The notes under the pieces: model-generated
What the model saw: the letters and a program-made list of their open reading frames with translations, nothing else
What the model was told of the DNA's origin: nothing
The model's database searches: none
From: Patiria miniata
Taxonomy: Eukaryota > Echinodermata > Asteroidea > Valvatida > Asterinidae
Direction of reading: 5' to 3'
Assembly: GCF_015706575.1 (NCBI RefSeq)
Contig: NW_024037076.1
Span: forward strand, 10,450,777 to 10,514,776
DNA: 64,000 bases
Shown here: positions 45,029 to 55,640 of the stretch, in pieces
How the letters are laid out: each line of letters begins with the position of its first letter
How positions within the stretch are numbered: position 1 is the first letter of the stretch
Translations under genes and position numbers: made by a program

Positions 45029-45247
45029 GAACAACTACTCTGGAACCAACCACCACTCCGGAACCAACAACCACTCCGGAACCAACAACCACTCTGGAAC
45101 CAACCACCACTCTGGAACCAACCACCACTCTGGAACCAACAACAACTCCGGAACCAACCACCACTCTGGAACCAACAACCACTCCGGAACCAACCACCAC
45201 TCCGGAACCAACCACCACTCTCGAACCAACCACTACAGATGGGATCG
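45029..45247 (+). CDS. Mucin-like TTT(L/P)EP repeat exon (phase 1-1)
   Basis: A pyrimidine-rich tract and TTGACAG precede the exon; GATCG|gtaagtg closes it. The 219 bp (73 codons, phase 1 at both ends, so symmetric) encode eleven hexapeptides, Thr-Thr-Thr-(Leu or Pro)-Glu-Pro, in order L P P L L L P L P P L, then TTTDGIG. Half the residues are Thr beside Pro, so dense O-glycosylation is likely: a stalk or linker in a secreted or surface protein. The phase fits the signal-peptide exon at 16788-16863. Alternatively, an ATG at 44983 in the same frame gives a hydrophobic leader (VLTIFIIYLLTG) reading straight into the repeats and stopping at 45255. The strong splice sites favour an internal exon. 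No other domain is visible. Frames on other strands are repeat by-products. Confidence 0.7.
45031..45228 (+). repeat. 18-bp tandem repeat, 11 units, in frame
   Basis: Unit ACCACCACTCYGGAACCA, with Y giving Leu (CTG; CTC in unit 11) or Pro (CCG). Thr codons vary between ACA, ACC and ACT. Because 18 is divisible by three and the unit has no stop in any frame, all six frames are open. Confidence 0.97.
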
Positions 45248-45926
45248 GTAAGTGAAAATTTCATGTTGCAATAACTATGTGGTGAAGTTATAGGGCTTGT
45301 GTGTTATTTGTATCGGAATCACACAGCACACGTATACTGGACTGATTCAATTAAACATTAAATTAAATTGAATAAATACAAACAAACAGGGCGGGGGCAA
45401 CACCCAAAAGGGGCACTTGCTCAGAAAAATGTACATCTTCCGTCTGTGTGCAAGTGGTGAAAAAGAATATTGTCCCGTTCATTTCGCTATAAACATATAT
45501 GACGAGCTACAAATTATAAATACGTTGTCCATCTTGCTCTTATTACTCTGTTACCTAGTTTTGTTACGAAAAAAGTTGTGAGAGGGGCAGATGTTGTTTT
45601 TCATCTCGAGAAGTTATCGCCAGAGGAGCACTATTGTTTTTAACAGCCAATTTTCACTCTCGAGGGGGCACAATTTTAATGTAGGAAGGGTGTTATCTGT
45701 GCTTTCGGAGGGTAGTTTTTAATATCGAGAATATGCTCAATCTTGTTAATGTGAGAGGTGTACTTGAGTTTTAAATGGGCAGTATTGCATTGAATTTACA
45801 AGAGACGAGACAATTTAATTTGTAGCGCGATCATATGTTTTTCTACGTGTGCGTTTGAGGGGCAGTGTTATTAACATCTCGAGGGGGCACATTTATAACC
45901 CCGAGAGGGGAAATTTTGTTGGCCTG
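45248..45926. other. Putative next intron; decayed GAGGGGGCACA repeats
   Basis: CTCGAG(G/A)GGGCACA(A/T)TTT-type sequences appear several times between 45580 and 45915 (near 45600, 45660, 45700 and 45880), suggesting an old tandem repeat. No coding signal. Confidence 0.4.
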
Positions 45927-46680
45927 CTCTGTAAACAAATCACCCGTGATGTTACGGTAAAAACATTGTCAAACGGGTTGCCAAACAAACAAAAGTACGG
46001 TCACTTACGGGTTTCCTAATTGACGGTGACCGTAAGTTTATCACGAACTTCCCGTAAATCTGACGGAAATTTGACGTTAGGTAATGGAGTACAAATCGTG
46101 TGGCATTGGGCTGGGTGCACGAGGGGGGGGGGGGGTGTAGGGAGATAAGTTACAGTTACAGCAGCTGGGAGTTGGGTATGCATGCTTTTAGACAAGCTGT
46201 AGATTTACAGGTTGTCTTTTACACGCATGGTGATTTTCATATCATTTTCATTTAAGGTGAAATAATCTTTTAGTTGTAACTTAACTTGCATCAGTAAGTT
46301 GTAATTTAAGTTTCATTTACATCTTTTTACTGATCCATCAGAAATGGGTCGACCTATTGTCAATACCGCAGGATTAGCTGCTTGGCTCTCCGAATTCGAC
46401 AATATCAAAGCTTTACGGCTTTGACAGCACAATGATAAGCTTTGCATGTATTAAACACGTAGCAAACCTTGCGTGACAAGGTGTGTTTTTGAATCACAGC
46501 TTAAAAAAAAGAACCGGTTGTGAGGGTTTGAAAGGTTACGAATACAAAAGCATTGTGAATCACAGGTCACCAAGTTTTACGGGAAATTCACGTAGCACTT
46601 TCTATCTTGTGACGGTTTGAGCAATAACGGTAATAACCCGTAAAAATGGACAGTGTTTTTTACGGGTTTTGTTTACAGTG
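45927..46680. mobile_element. Decayed TIR element (CACTGTAAACAAAACCCGTA type)
   Basis: The left end reads CTCTGTAAACAAATCACCCG. The right end is the complement of CACTGTAAACAAAACCCGTA. Repeated ACGGTAA/TTACGGG motifs occur inside near both ends. Ends resemble Tc1/mariner-type MITEs. No clean duplication. Confidence 0.5.
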
Positions 46681-46845
46681 TGTTGATGTTCCCCTGCCCC
46701 TCCCCGATCCGTCGCCCCTGCCAAGTGATACTACAAATGCAGAAAAACCCCAAATGGCCACAAATGACTTTTTGCTGATATTTAGCTGAAAGCTCTCGTA
46801 TCCGGCGGGCTTTTCGTGCCCTTTTGTGTCCTTGTGCGAGAAAAG

Positions 46846-46985
46846 AGCCACTAATTAATCGAACACTAACATGTCATTTTGTTTGTGGTATGTGTGAGTA
46901 AAGACACATTAATCAAACACTAGCATTTCCTCTTGCTTCGTCCTCTAGTGAGAAAAGAGTCACTAATTAAACACTATACATGCAC
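46846..46985 (+). repeat. ~53-bp minisatellite, detached block of about three units
   Basis: GAAAAGAGCCACTAATTAA(TCG)AACACTAAC followed by two more units. Same family as 43339-43870, about 3 kb away. Confidence 0.75.
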
Positions 46986-47132
46986 CCTTTTGATTTAATT
47001 CGTCTGTTTTGATTGAGAGGCATGTGGCGTAAAACCACACTATGAGATTGAATAATGTGTTCAAGTTTCATTGATTAGCCAAAGAACTGCTGTTAATCAA
47101 GTCAAAATTCAATTTCCCAATCATTAGTTTTT

Positions 47133-47420
47133 AACCCTAAAAAAGCCGGGGCGGATTCCGCCCCCTTAACTTTGCCACAAAAAAAGGTTTTCCCTACATG
47201 AGCGTTCCTGACTTTTTAGCCTTGAGTCTTGCTCATAATTTGCGGCCCAAAACATAAAATTCCCACCATGGATTACCTTGCAGCGAAAAAATGTGTTGGC
47301 GATGTGCACCCAGAATGTAGTGTACACAAACCAGAATTACCATTGGCGCTTATTTTTTGCTACTTTCTACTCTTCTTAAATGTATGAAAACTATTTGACA
47401 TCCCTTCTGGTTAATTTTAT
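47133..47420 (-). mobile_element. piggyBac-like MITE fragment, mostly reversed
   Basis: TTAACCCTAAAAAAGCCGGGGCGGATTCC is followed by GACTTTTTAGCCTTGAGTCT and CCAAAACATAAAATTCC. These are the complement of internal sequence of the 34156-34603 element, so the copy is in opposite orientation. The other end is not identifiable. Confidence 0.6.
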
Positions 47421-48464
47421 TCAAAAGTGCATTTCTTTAAACAAATAAAATTGCTTTTTTTTGGACAACTGAGGGCGCTGTTGCCGTGATGTCATTTCAG
47501 GGAGACAATGTTCAGTTTAAGGGTTTTGTGTACAAATGTGAATCCAAAAATCTGCGTATTGATAACATTTATGAGAAAAGTGTGCTGATTAGCTTACTGC
47601 CATTTACTAACACAACTGCCATTTACTAACAGCAACGAATCTTCAAAGAAAAGAACATCTTCAACAGCAAAATATCCAAAACTCTGGCAACTTTTTGTGC
47701 GCAAACAATTTGCAGCAATATAGTTTTCTGCCTGATACGACATCGCGCTATTTTTCATGAATGGAGAAACTTGCATTAGCATATGTAAGGATATTCTTGT
47801 CGCTGGAATCAGGGTCCATGCACGACCCTCACTTTTGTAGGATAAGGAACTCAAAGAGTGTTCTCAAGTAAATCTTCAAACGCTGATTTATTTCTTCTCC
47901 AACTCAAACGATCCAATCCGTTAAAATATCCAATTAAAAGATCCAACCAATCAAAAAGATCCATCCATAAAAGACTACAAAACAAGAGCAAATAAATAAA
48001 ATTTACATTTTTATCATTCTGGAATAGATTATAAACTTAAAAATTATATATTTATATGCTAACAAAGAACATATCATTTAACCATTTTGAAATATAAATA
48101 TACTTAAGATTTGTACCCATACTCGATCAAATCACCGGTGGAATAATATGCAAAAAGCGGTGCAGCCCACGGAGAAGACCCCGAACGTCTACACAATGCT
48201 CTGCAAAGGCAGTCACTCAGTGCATAATGCAAAGGCAGTCACGTACACAACGTAATTCATATGTGCATGTACACAAACGCACACTGCCAACTTGTCAACA
48301 CATCAATACATCAGAAAAGCACCATAAAATAACGAGCAAGAAATGTGCACAAGCAGTTAACAACTCGCCCCGTATTGGAAGCCCGGCTAAAAGAGTCCTG
48401 TGCAGTCTTAAAAATAAGACAAAAAACAAGCTTGCCAAACACGAAAACTTTCTGGACATAGTTT
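47421..48464. other. Non-coding, nothing recognised
   Basis: Includes a short AAAAGATCCA(A/T)CC repetition near 47920-47970. Otherwise featureless. Confidence 0.4.
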
Positions 48465-48650
48465 AAGCCAGAATTGTGGATCCAATAATTGACAACATCC
48501 AAGAGTAAAAGTAAGGGTCCTTTACCAACCCGAATCGTTTCACACTTGTCTACAAAATTCAATGCTTTGGTCACGTCTTGTCGACCTTCAGCAAACATAC
48601 ACCGTTCTCACAGACCTGGCTATATCTTTATATAATTGTATGTCAAACTA
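48465..48650 (+). repeat. Dispersed module shared with 44.1-44.4 kb
   Basis: GTGGATCCAATAATTGACAA through CTTGTCGACCTTCAGCAAAC and CTCACAGACCTGGCTATAT parallels 44265-44441. Confidence 0.75.
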
Positions 48651-49060
48651 CAGAGTGAGTATTAAAAAAAAAAACACCAAATTTCGGGACCATTGTTCTA
48701 GAAAAGTTATGCATATAGCACTTTCAAAATCTATGATATGAACGCCCAATTGGAAAGTTTTCTTTTAGTACATTCAAATCACGCATATACTTTTCAAGTT
48801 ACGGAATTTTAAACAAAACCACTGTTTTAAAGTTCTATCCACGGATCACAAATAAAGGTGTGCGTTCTGTAAGCAAAACTAAACAATGCACACACATACC
48901 TATGTGATTTGTTTTCGTTTTACTGAAAGAACACTTGCCTTCGTGTTATCTGTGGACAGAACTTTAAACCAGTGGTTGTGTTTAAAATTCCGTAACTTAA
49001 AAAGTATATTAGTTATTCGAATGATTCTTGTTTTAAAAGAAAGTTTATGAATTGGGCTTA
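48651..49060. mobile_element. Tc1/mariner-like long-arm MITE, copy 3
   Basis: CAGAGTGAGTATTAAAA after TA, then the same arm, central hairpin (CTGTAAGCAAAAC...TTTTACTGAAAGAAC) and return arm ending AAGTTTATGAATTGGGCTTA. The right terminus is lost. Confidence 0.7.
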
Positions 49061-49619
49061 TATATCCCATATTTCGCCCCTCTACAAATATACCATGGTG
49101 AAACGGTCAGTCAAGTTTCAAAATTGTTCTTCAACTTCATCGCAGTCGAGTTACTTTCTAGGGTGCGTCAATACCACGTCGAAGTCACTCGATTCACGTT
49201 TGCACTAGTCGCACAGCGCCCAAGTTGCGCCCTGGCCAGAACGCAGAGGTGTTGCGATTGTTTTGAGCATGTTCGAAATCGTGGGCGTTCTTTGGAGACC
49301 ATTATGACCCGCTGGCGCCCATTTGGCGATCTAAGTAGTTTTCACTGCGATCTAGAAGTTGTTGTTGCGCCCTATCTATTTGTTAAGGAGAGCCCATTAT
49401 GATCGCAGGCAGTGTGACAGGGGCAAATACATTTTCAAGAGAATAGTATGTTCACTTTGATACATCATATACAATCTTACACATCAAAGAAATAAAGTTT
49501 AAAAAGTCAACGTTTTTTTTTTTTTTTTAAATGTGGCGCTCGCTCTATTTCATGCAAATTAAACATAAATACAGTAAGTGTTTTTTAGTATTATGTAAAC
49601 TTTTCACTTAATTTTGATA
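49061..49619. other. Unassigned; locally GC-richer
   Basis: 49100-49400 is less AT-rich, with a 116-codon + strand frame lacking recognisable motifs or splice context. A T run lies at 49513-49528. Confidence 0.35.
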
Positions 49620-50284
49620 CTCTTTTTCTAAGTTATGTATATTCTGAAAACGATATTACAAAATCCAGCAGTTCACCGTTTAACGAACTGATGAATACCC
49701 GTAATACAATGGAGCATGAACGTTTTTTTCATCTTCACGAATAAACACACATTTGCAAAGAAAAACTGACCAAAAAATGTCCTCCTATTTTGTTGGTAAT
49801 AATTTCCAAACTAACGTGAAGCCCACTGTAACTGTTAACTGTTGGGACATTGTTGTACTTTTCGCGCCTTCTCCATAACTTTGGAAAAACATAAACACGC
49901 ACAAGCTTGAAATATTTGTGGGTTTCGTTTTTAACTTTTTGTTGAAGTATAGGCTAAAATAGATCAATATGCACAACCTTGACGGTGGTGTCCAGGGAAT
50001 TGACTTACTGTTTGTGTGTTCCAAAGTGAGTTTAATGGTGGGTGGAATGCATTCAATCTCTAGTGGAACTGTTCAAGCGATTTTTTTTACCATGTGTTTA
50101 GTGGATCAAACAAATGTAATATTTCATAATATGTTTTATCTTTACTCAACACTTGTTTTGTAACAAGCCTATATAACTCTTCGAATTGTATTTAGTTATC
50201 CTTATCAATTCATGTTAAACAGAATTAAAAGCCGTATCATCTCTGAGTGATACCAGTAATTTCTCAGGTGAGCAGCGTTGCCAA
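49620..50284 (+). repeat. Block B composite repeat, copy 5 (partial)
   Basis: CAGTTCACCG...GAACTGATGAATACCCGTAA, TTGTTGGTAATAATTTCC, GCGCCTTCTCCATAACTTTG, CTTGACGGTGGTGTCCAGGG and GGTGAGCAGCGTTGCC follow the block B order, with internal deletions. It gives the uninterrupted version of the region disrupted at 18039. Confidence 0.7.
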
Positions 50285-50532
50285 ATTTGCAGGTTTTCTT
50301 GCCATGATATGAATTTTCAGATATGTAGACATTTCGTATTTGACCTATGATGACCTTTGCGAGGTCAATGATTTCTGTATACTCTAATTGCCGTCATTTT
50401 GCATTTGTTCATGACCGAAGTCTAATAAAGCAAAAGGCGTGTATTTTAATAATTATTCTACAACATGTCATAAAGTTGGACCCCAAAGACTTTTGTGCAT
50501 AACTTCTGATCTCAATTTTCCTTTTAATTAGG

Positions 50533-50575
<43 letters not shown>

Positions 50576-50811
50576 AGATTATTTGGCTTGGTAGAAAAAG
50601 GTTAAAAACTTGGCTATCCAAGTCCATATGGGTACAGCAGGGTGTAATAACTACACAAAAGTGAATATTACTTGATATATGTACATTCTCCATACATAAC
50701 AGACCCACAGATTTCTATTCCAATCTCTTCATATTGCGTCTGCCATTTAAACAAAGAGCAACGAGATAAGAGGTCACCTCAAAATTGTTTGAGGACTCTG
50801 AATTCATAACA
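50285..50811 (+). repeat. Partial third copy of the duplication tail (31.4-31.9 kb type)
   Basis: GGTTTTCTTGCCATGATATG through AATTCATAACATGA parallels 31375-31865 and 62960-63460. It sits between two block B pieces and includes an expanded GCAGAC run. Confidence 0.85.
50533..50574. repeat. (GCAGAC)7 hexanucleotide microsatellite
   Basis: Seven exact units. The paralogous sites have three (63204 region), three with one change (31620 region) and one (28447 region). Confidence 0.97.
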
Positions 50812-51345
50812 TGAAAACATTCACGTAATTTAGACACTCTATATTCCCAAGTTAAGTCTATTTTGATAGCGACATTACGAAATTCAGCGGTCCACCACCG
50901 ATTCTTTACCGTTCAGCGAACCGATGTATACCTATTACAATGAAGCATGAACGTTTTCGCGAATAAACGCGAATAAACACGAACAAACACAAATATGCAA
51001 AGGAAAACAGACAAAAATGCCATAAATATTTCAGAAAAGAAAACAGTTGACTTGTTCCTCATATTCAAAACACAAAATCTGACGGAAAAATAATGTTTCA
51101 GTCTTGACTCAAATGATAAAAATCTCATTTGAATATGAATGGCCTCGTGTAGTCTGTAATTAAAACTCAGCTCAAAAGCTTCCATTGACATTCCATGGAC
51201 AGCTACGAAGAGTCTTTTGGTGATGCATGCATAATTTCTGATAGTTTGGATCAATATCAGTTTTTTTTTTTCAGATGAATGGACGAACATGCTCTTTTAA
51301 GACATACTTCATGTGGTGTATCAAATGTGATTGCTTTTCAAGAGG
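50812..51345 (+). repeat. Block B composite repeat, copy 6 (5' module only)
   Basis: CACGTAATTTAGACACTCTA, CAGCGGTCCACCACCGATTC and GGAAAACAGACAAAAATGCC parallel 37324-37850. Confidence 0.85.
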
Positions 51346-52189
51346 AAAACGTCATATATCAGCATGAACAAAAAACAACCCGTATTTTGGGGCAATTTTT
51401 TGTTCAGTGCCAATGTGCTGATTCCGTATTGAATTTACGTTTGCTTCGGCCGGGCCGCCGACCGGCTGGCTAGTTGAAACACGGCACGGCACAAGACTCG
51501 TTTTGAACTAAGTGCTGACATGAATCTGCCCATGGCTGTAGGCCTTTTAAACATTGCTCTTATGCAGTTATAGCCCTAATATCATTATTGGTCTATGTTC
51601 AGTGTTTTATTTATCATTCATTCAAAGGCGATAGGCATGCAGGCCTAGCCTGTACGAAACCACAAGCAAAATTACAATCAAATATGCCGACTGAGTAGTG
51701 TAGCAGTCTACTCCGAATCACACTTGACATGCATGGTATTTTTTTTTGTACATGAAGGGCAACAACTAAAAGCCTACGTTTTTGCACTGCATTCACAAAT
51801 ATTTCACAAATGAGACTCCTGGGCGTGTCGATTGGTTCGACTGTAAATAATGGCGAGAGGTGCGGTTCCACATTTATGTGGTCATGTTTTTCACAGCAAC
51901 TTGTTCAGCGTTATTTTATGTTTATTCATTAGAGGCCTACAGTGAGGCCCCTTTTCAGTTCTTTCATTTGTAGGAGTAAAGCAATAAAACCTTTTCTGGT
52001 CACTCCGCAATTTATTTACCAGCTAAATCATAATGAAGTGCATTGGTTTCTCAAACAAAAACAAAACATACTGCGGAGTCCGGGGAGCCCTTACAGTTTT
52101 TTTTTATAAACTGGTTCCAGGTTGATATTCGAAACTCCTCGCCATTACAGCCCGTTGTGGCTTTGTGCTCCAGTTGATCTTTTACGCAC
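51346..52189. other. Non-coding, nothing recognised
   Basis: Contains a GC-rich GCCGGGCCGCCGACCGGCTGGC patch near 51449. No repeat partner or coding signal found. Confidence 0.4.
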
Positions 52190-53330
52190 ACTTTTTAATG
52201 CAAATAATAAACACAAACATGCAAAGGAAAACAGACAAAAATGCCATAAATATTTCAGAAAAGAAAACAGTTGACTTGTTCCTCATATTCAAAACACAAA
52301 ATCTTACAGTAAAAATAATGTTTTAGTCTTGACTCAAATGATTAAAATATCATTTGAATTTGAATGGCCTTGTGTGATCTGTAATTAAAACTTTGCTCAA
52401 AAGCTTCCATTGACATTCCATGGACAGCTATGACGAGTCTTTTGGTGATGCATGCATAATTTCTGATAGCTTGGATCAATATCAGGTTTTTTTTCTCAGA
52501 TGAGTGGACGAACATGCTCTTATTTAAGACATACTTCATGTGGTGTATCAAAGTTGATTGCTTTTCAAGTGGAAAAAAGTCATAAATCCAGGTCACTTTC
52601 TTCTTGACTCAACCTGTTCATGTCAAATTAAAGCGTTTTTTCGACATATACTTTTAAGTTTAAAGTGTTATACAGATACTGTATGAAATTTATTGTAACA
52701 GAACAGTAATGAAGCTAACATCCCCAACACCCCGACACCAACCCGTGAAACTCGCACCGCGGCACAGTCGCTTCATGGAATGGTTATTGTCGCGGTCCTC
52801 GACTCGCTGCTGCCACCCGATTCATGTGGTTTCTCCCAACAATGTACCCTTTTTGGGGGGAGGGGAGTTATACTTGACAAACTAGCGTGAAGCCCACTTT
52901 CGACACGACGCAGGGTTAGATTTGAAACCTTCACTCAAAGCCTACAGGAACCTGGTTTCTGAAAGAACAACACTTTTGGAACTTGTATATATCTTTCGCG
53001 CCTTCTCCAACTTTGGAAAAATATTCACGCGCACACACTGCCGTTCGAACAAGCTGGAAACGTTGGGTGGGATTATTCAAGATTTTTTTATTCAACACTT
53101 GTTTTGAAATGAACAAAAACCTACAGAACTCATCGAATTGTATTTACTTGTAATTTAAGTTAAAACAAAAAATCGTTTCAATTCCGTTTGCTATTTCTCA
53201 GGTGAGCAGCATTACCGAAATAGTGTGCTAGTACCGTGACTTTGGGCGTGATCCCTGACTATTCATACCGGTTGAATGCTTTTGACTAGCGCCGTATTGA
53301 CAGGATGGGAAAACCGTTGGCATAATAGGG

Positions 53331-53397
53331 CCCGCTTATTAGCCCAGTTGGATAGAAACCTGTATATACGGGTATCCAGAGGTCAAGGGTTCTGAAA
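53331..53397 (+). mobile_element. tRNA-like SINE head within block B, copy 4
   Basis: TAGCCCAGTTG (53340-53350) is a good A box. GAGGTCAAGGGTTCTGAA stands at the B-box position. Confidence 0.5.
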
Positions 53398-55227
53398 GAA
53401 AAACACCATTGGGACAATTGTGTTCATATAATTCGCGCCCGGAAAAAAAAAGATGTACCGTTCACTGTGTTCTTAGCTAGTTTATAAATGCATTTCTTCT
53501 GCTATATTCGCCTGTAAACACCAAAAATAGATTCCGTTTCCAAATACTGCATTTTTTTCTAGAAATATTATTTATTCACTTTTGAATGCAGCATCACCCG
53601 AAAAAAAATCCCATGTCTAATTATTGATTTATTACTTCACCCATTCACATTATTGGCGGCTGGACTATAATTCCGTTCCCGTGGGCTAGGTTTATTTTCC
53701 GCCCCGTAATCAGTATCGATAATGTACGGACCATACCGGGAACCAGTCTGCTCTCAGAGCAAACATTCTTTCATCAGACATTGGAGACATCCCAAAACGG
53801 ATTTTTTTTTCTTTTTTTTTTCTTAATGAAGCATAAAAGTTGAAAATATATTCATAGGAAAAAAAGTACCGTTGAAGAGCACGGCGATCGCAGATTTAAT
53901 GGTGAGGTGAAACACATTCAATCTCTGATGGAACTTTTTAGCGATGACCCAATGTGACCAGATAATACAACTGTCATCAGTGTAGCGGATGCGCATTATG
54001 CTTAATGATATATGTAAATTTTATTTTTGTAAAAAGGCCCTCCAAACTGGCATTTTACTATTTATTTGTACTTCTTCATTCGGTTCATCTTGTATCAAGC
54101 CGCCTGCTCTGTAAGCGATCACCACGGTATGTTTGAGGTGTCAGGTTCAATTCCCGTTCCAGTCAATTTCTTTGTTAAATTTAAACTCATGTTTTTCCAA
54201 GTCTAACGCTGGGTGTTCCTACAGATATCCGCTTTGTGTCTGCGCTCTCACCAGTCATGACGCGCGCTAATTATTTCAAATCATGATCTCCTACCAGTTC
54301 GCCTGTTGTTTAAAGATTGATCAGATCAAAGCGTTTTGTCTGCATAAAAAAAAATACCGAGCGCCAAGTATCTAAAAGCATTGAGGAAGAGTACCGTGGA
54401 TAGAAGAAGTCTACTTCGCATCTTAGACGGGACTTTCTACTGTAAAACGAGGTTTTGTTTGCATTTTGTTGATCAGTAGAACTTTGTTAAGGTATTACGT
54501 TCGTTTATTGTCAGTGGTCCTTACATTTCGTCAATGCTACGCAACACCTTTCATAAAAGTGCATAAACATGAGTTGAAATCAGTAAATCCAGCAGTAGTC
54601 TACAAAAAGACGTCGAACAGCATATAAAAAGGAAAGCAAATATATACAAAAAAAAATACGCCCTTTATTATAATATTTGTAAACGACGAATATCGGGCGA
54701 AGAATAATATATTATTAATAATTTTATTTGAAAAACAAATCTGTTGTTACTAGTTGTCGGTCTAGGGTTTCGTTTGATGTCTACGGAACATAACTTATTA
54801 AGTACTGTCAAGTTGTGAGCACCTTAGTTTGCTTATCGCTTACCCCGGATGCCAAGCCCATGAAACGCACTAATGATACATGTACGCCTTTATTGTGTAC
54901 CGAATATTTTTTTATAGTAAATCAAGCTTCACTGCTTCAGACATGTATTCAAGTATTGAGTCCAAGTTCGGAGTCATTTGAGACGAGTCCGAGTCCGAGT
55001 CACGAGTTAAAAAATGAACCTGACACAAATGTTCATCAGTGGACGGGTACAGGAAATAATTATTATACAGTTATGGACATAGTCGTTCGTAATGGTTGCG
55101 CAACTACAGAAGACCCATGGTATATTGATCAGCCTGTAAAGGTTTTTTTTTCATTTAATAACTATTGTTTTGCAAGAACAGAAACGGGCCTGAACACACC
55201 GGCGTCGGTACAGGGGAGGTGTCACAC

Positions 55228-55339
55228 CTCCATTAGTCAGTTTTATCGGCAAAATCTTGGTGCTGTCGGCAAGGATAAAAATGGAGAATGGAAAAAGAAG
55301 AGGAAAGGCAGAGGGAAGAAGAAGAAATGGAGAATGTAA
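55228..55339 (+). repeat. Block B module with conserved short frame, copy 2
   Basis: SQFYRQNLGAVGK and a basic tail ending KKWRM before TAA. Counterpart of 19693-19806. It forms the end of a 174-codon frame opening at 54815 whose upstream part is not shared. Confidence 0.4.
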
Positions 55340-55494
55340 ATAATAGACACCGCTGCTCCGCAAAGCTAAAATCTGGTTCTAAAACCCATGGCAAAAGATT
55401 GTACATTCTGTCGTGTCGGCACTAGCTGCCGCGCGAGGTCGGACGGCGGTTGACAGCTACAGCTGTGCAAAACACAAGCACGTACACACTCGTA

Positions 55495-55640
55495 GGCAAT
55501 ACGAATTAAGTTGATTCTTAGTGGCGACTCAAAATCAGGCTTCAAGCTAAAGAGGGCAAATCTCGAAAGAGAGTCAAGCTACAGTTTATTGGATGTTTGT
55601 GATGTAATATATCAATTTTGATGACCCTCCATCATCACCC
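55495..55640 (+). pseudogene. Unidentified module 'LRI', copy 2 (broken)
   Basis: Nucleotide-level match to 57600-57745 (AAGCTAAAGAGGGCAAATCT, GAGTCAAGCTACAGTTTAT), but the reading frame is interrupted by stops and shifts. Confidence 0.45.

Noticed and set aside
45015..45264. Minus-strand and off-frame frames across the Thr repeats (VPEWW-type peptides)
   Set aside because: An 18-bp unit without stops opens all six frames. Only the frame with matching splice phases is retained.
49052..49402. 116-codon + strand frame as an exon
   Set aside because: No splice sites in phase, no recognisable domain, and no paralog to test conservation.
54143..54153. B-box (GGTTCAATTCC) as a tRNA gene or SINE
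   Set aside because: No A box at the right distance and no acceptor-stem pairing could be drawn.
54815..55339. 174-codon frame as a protein gene
   Set aside because: The C-terminal part is a block B module and the upstream part lacks motifs; the basic tail is purine-rich low-complexity sequence.
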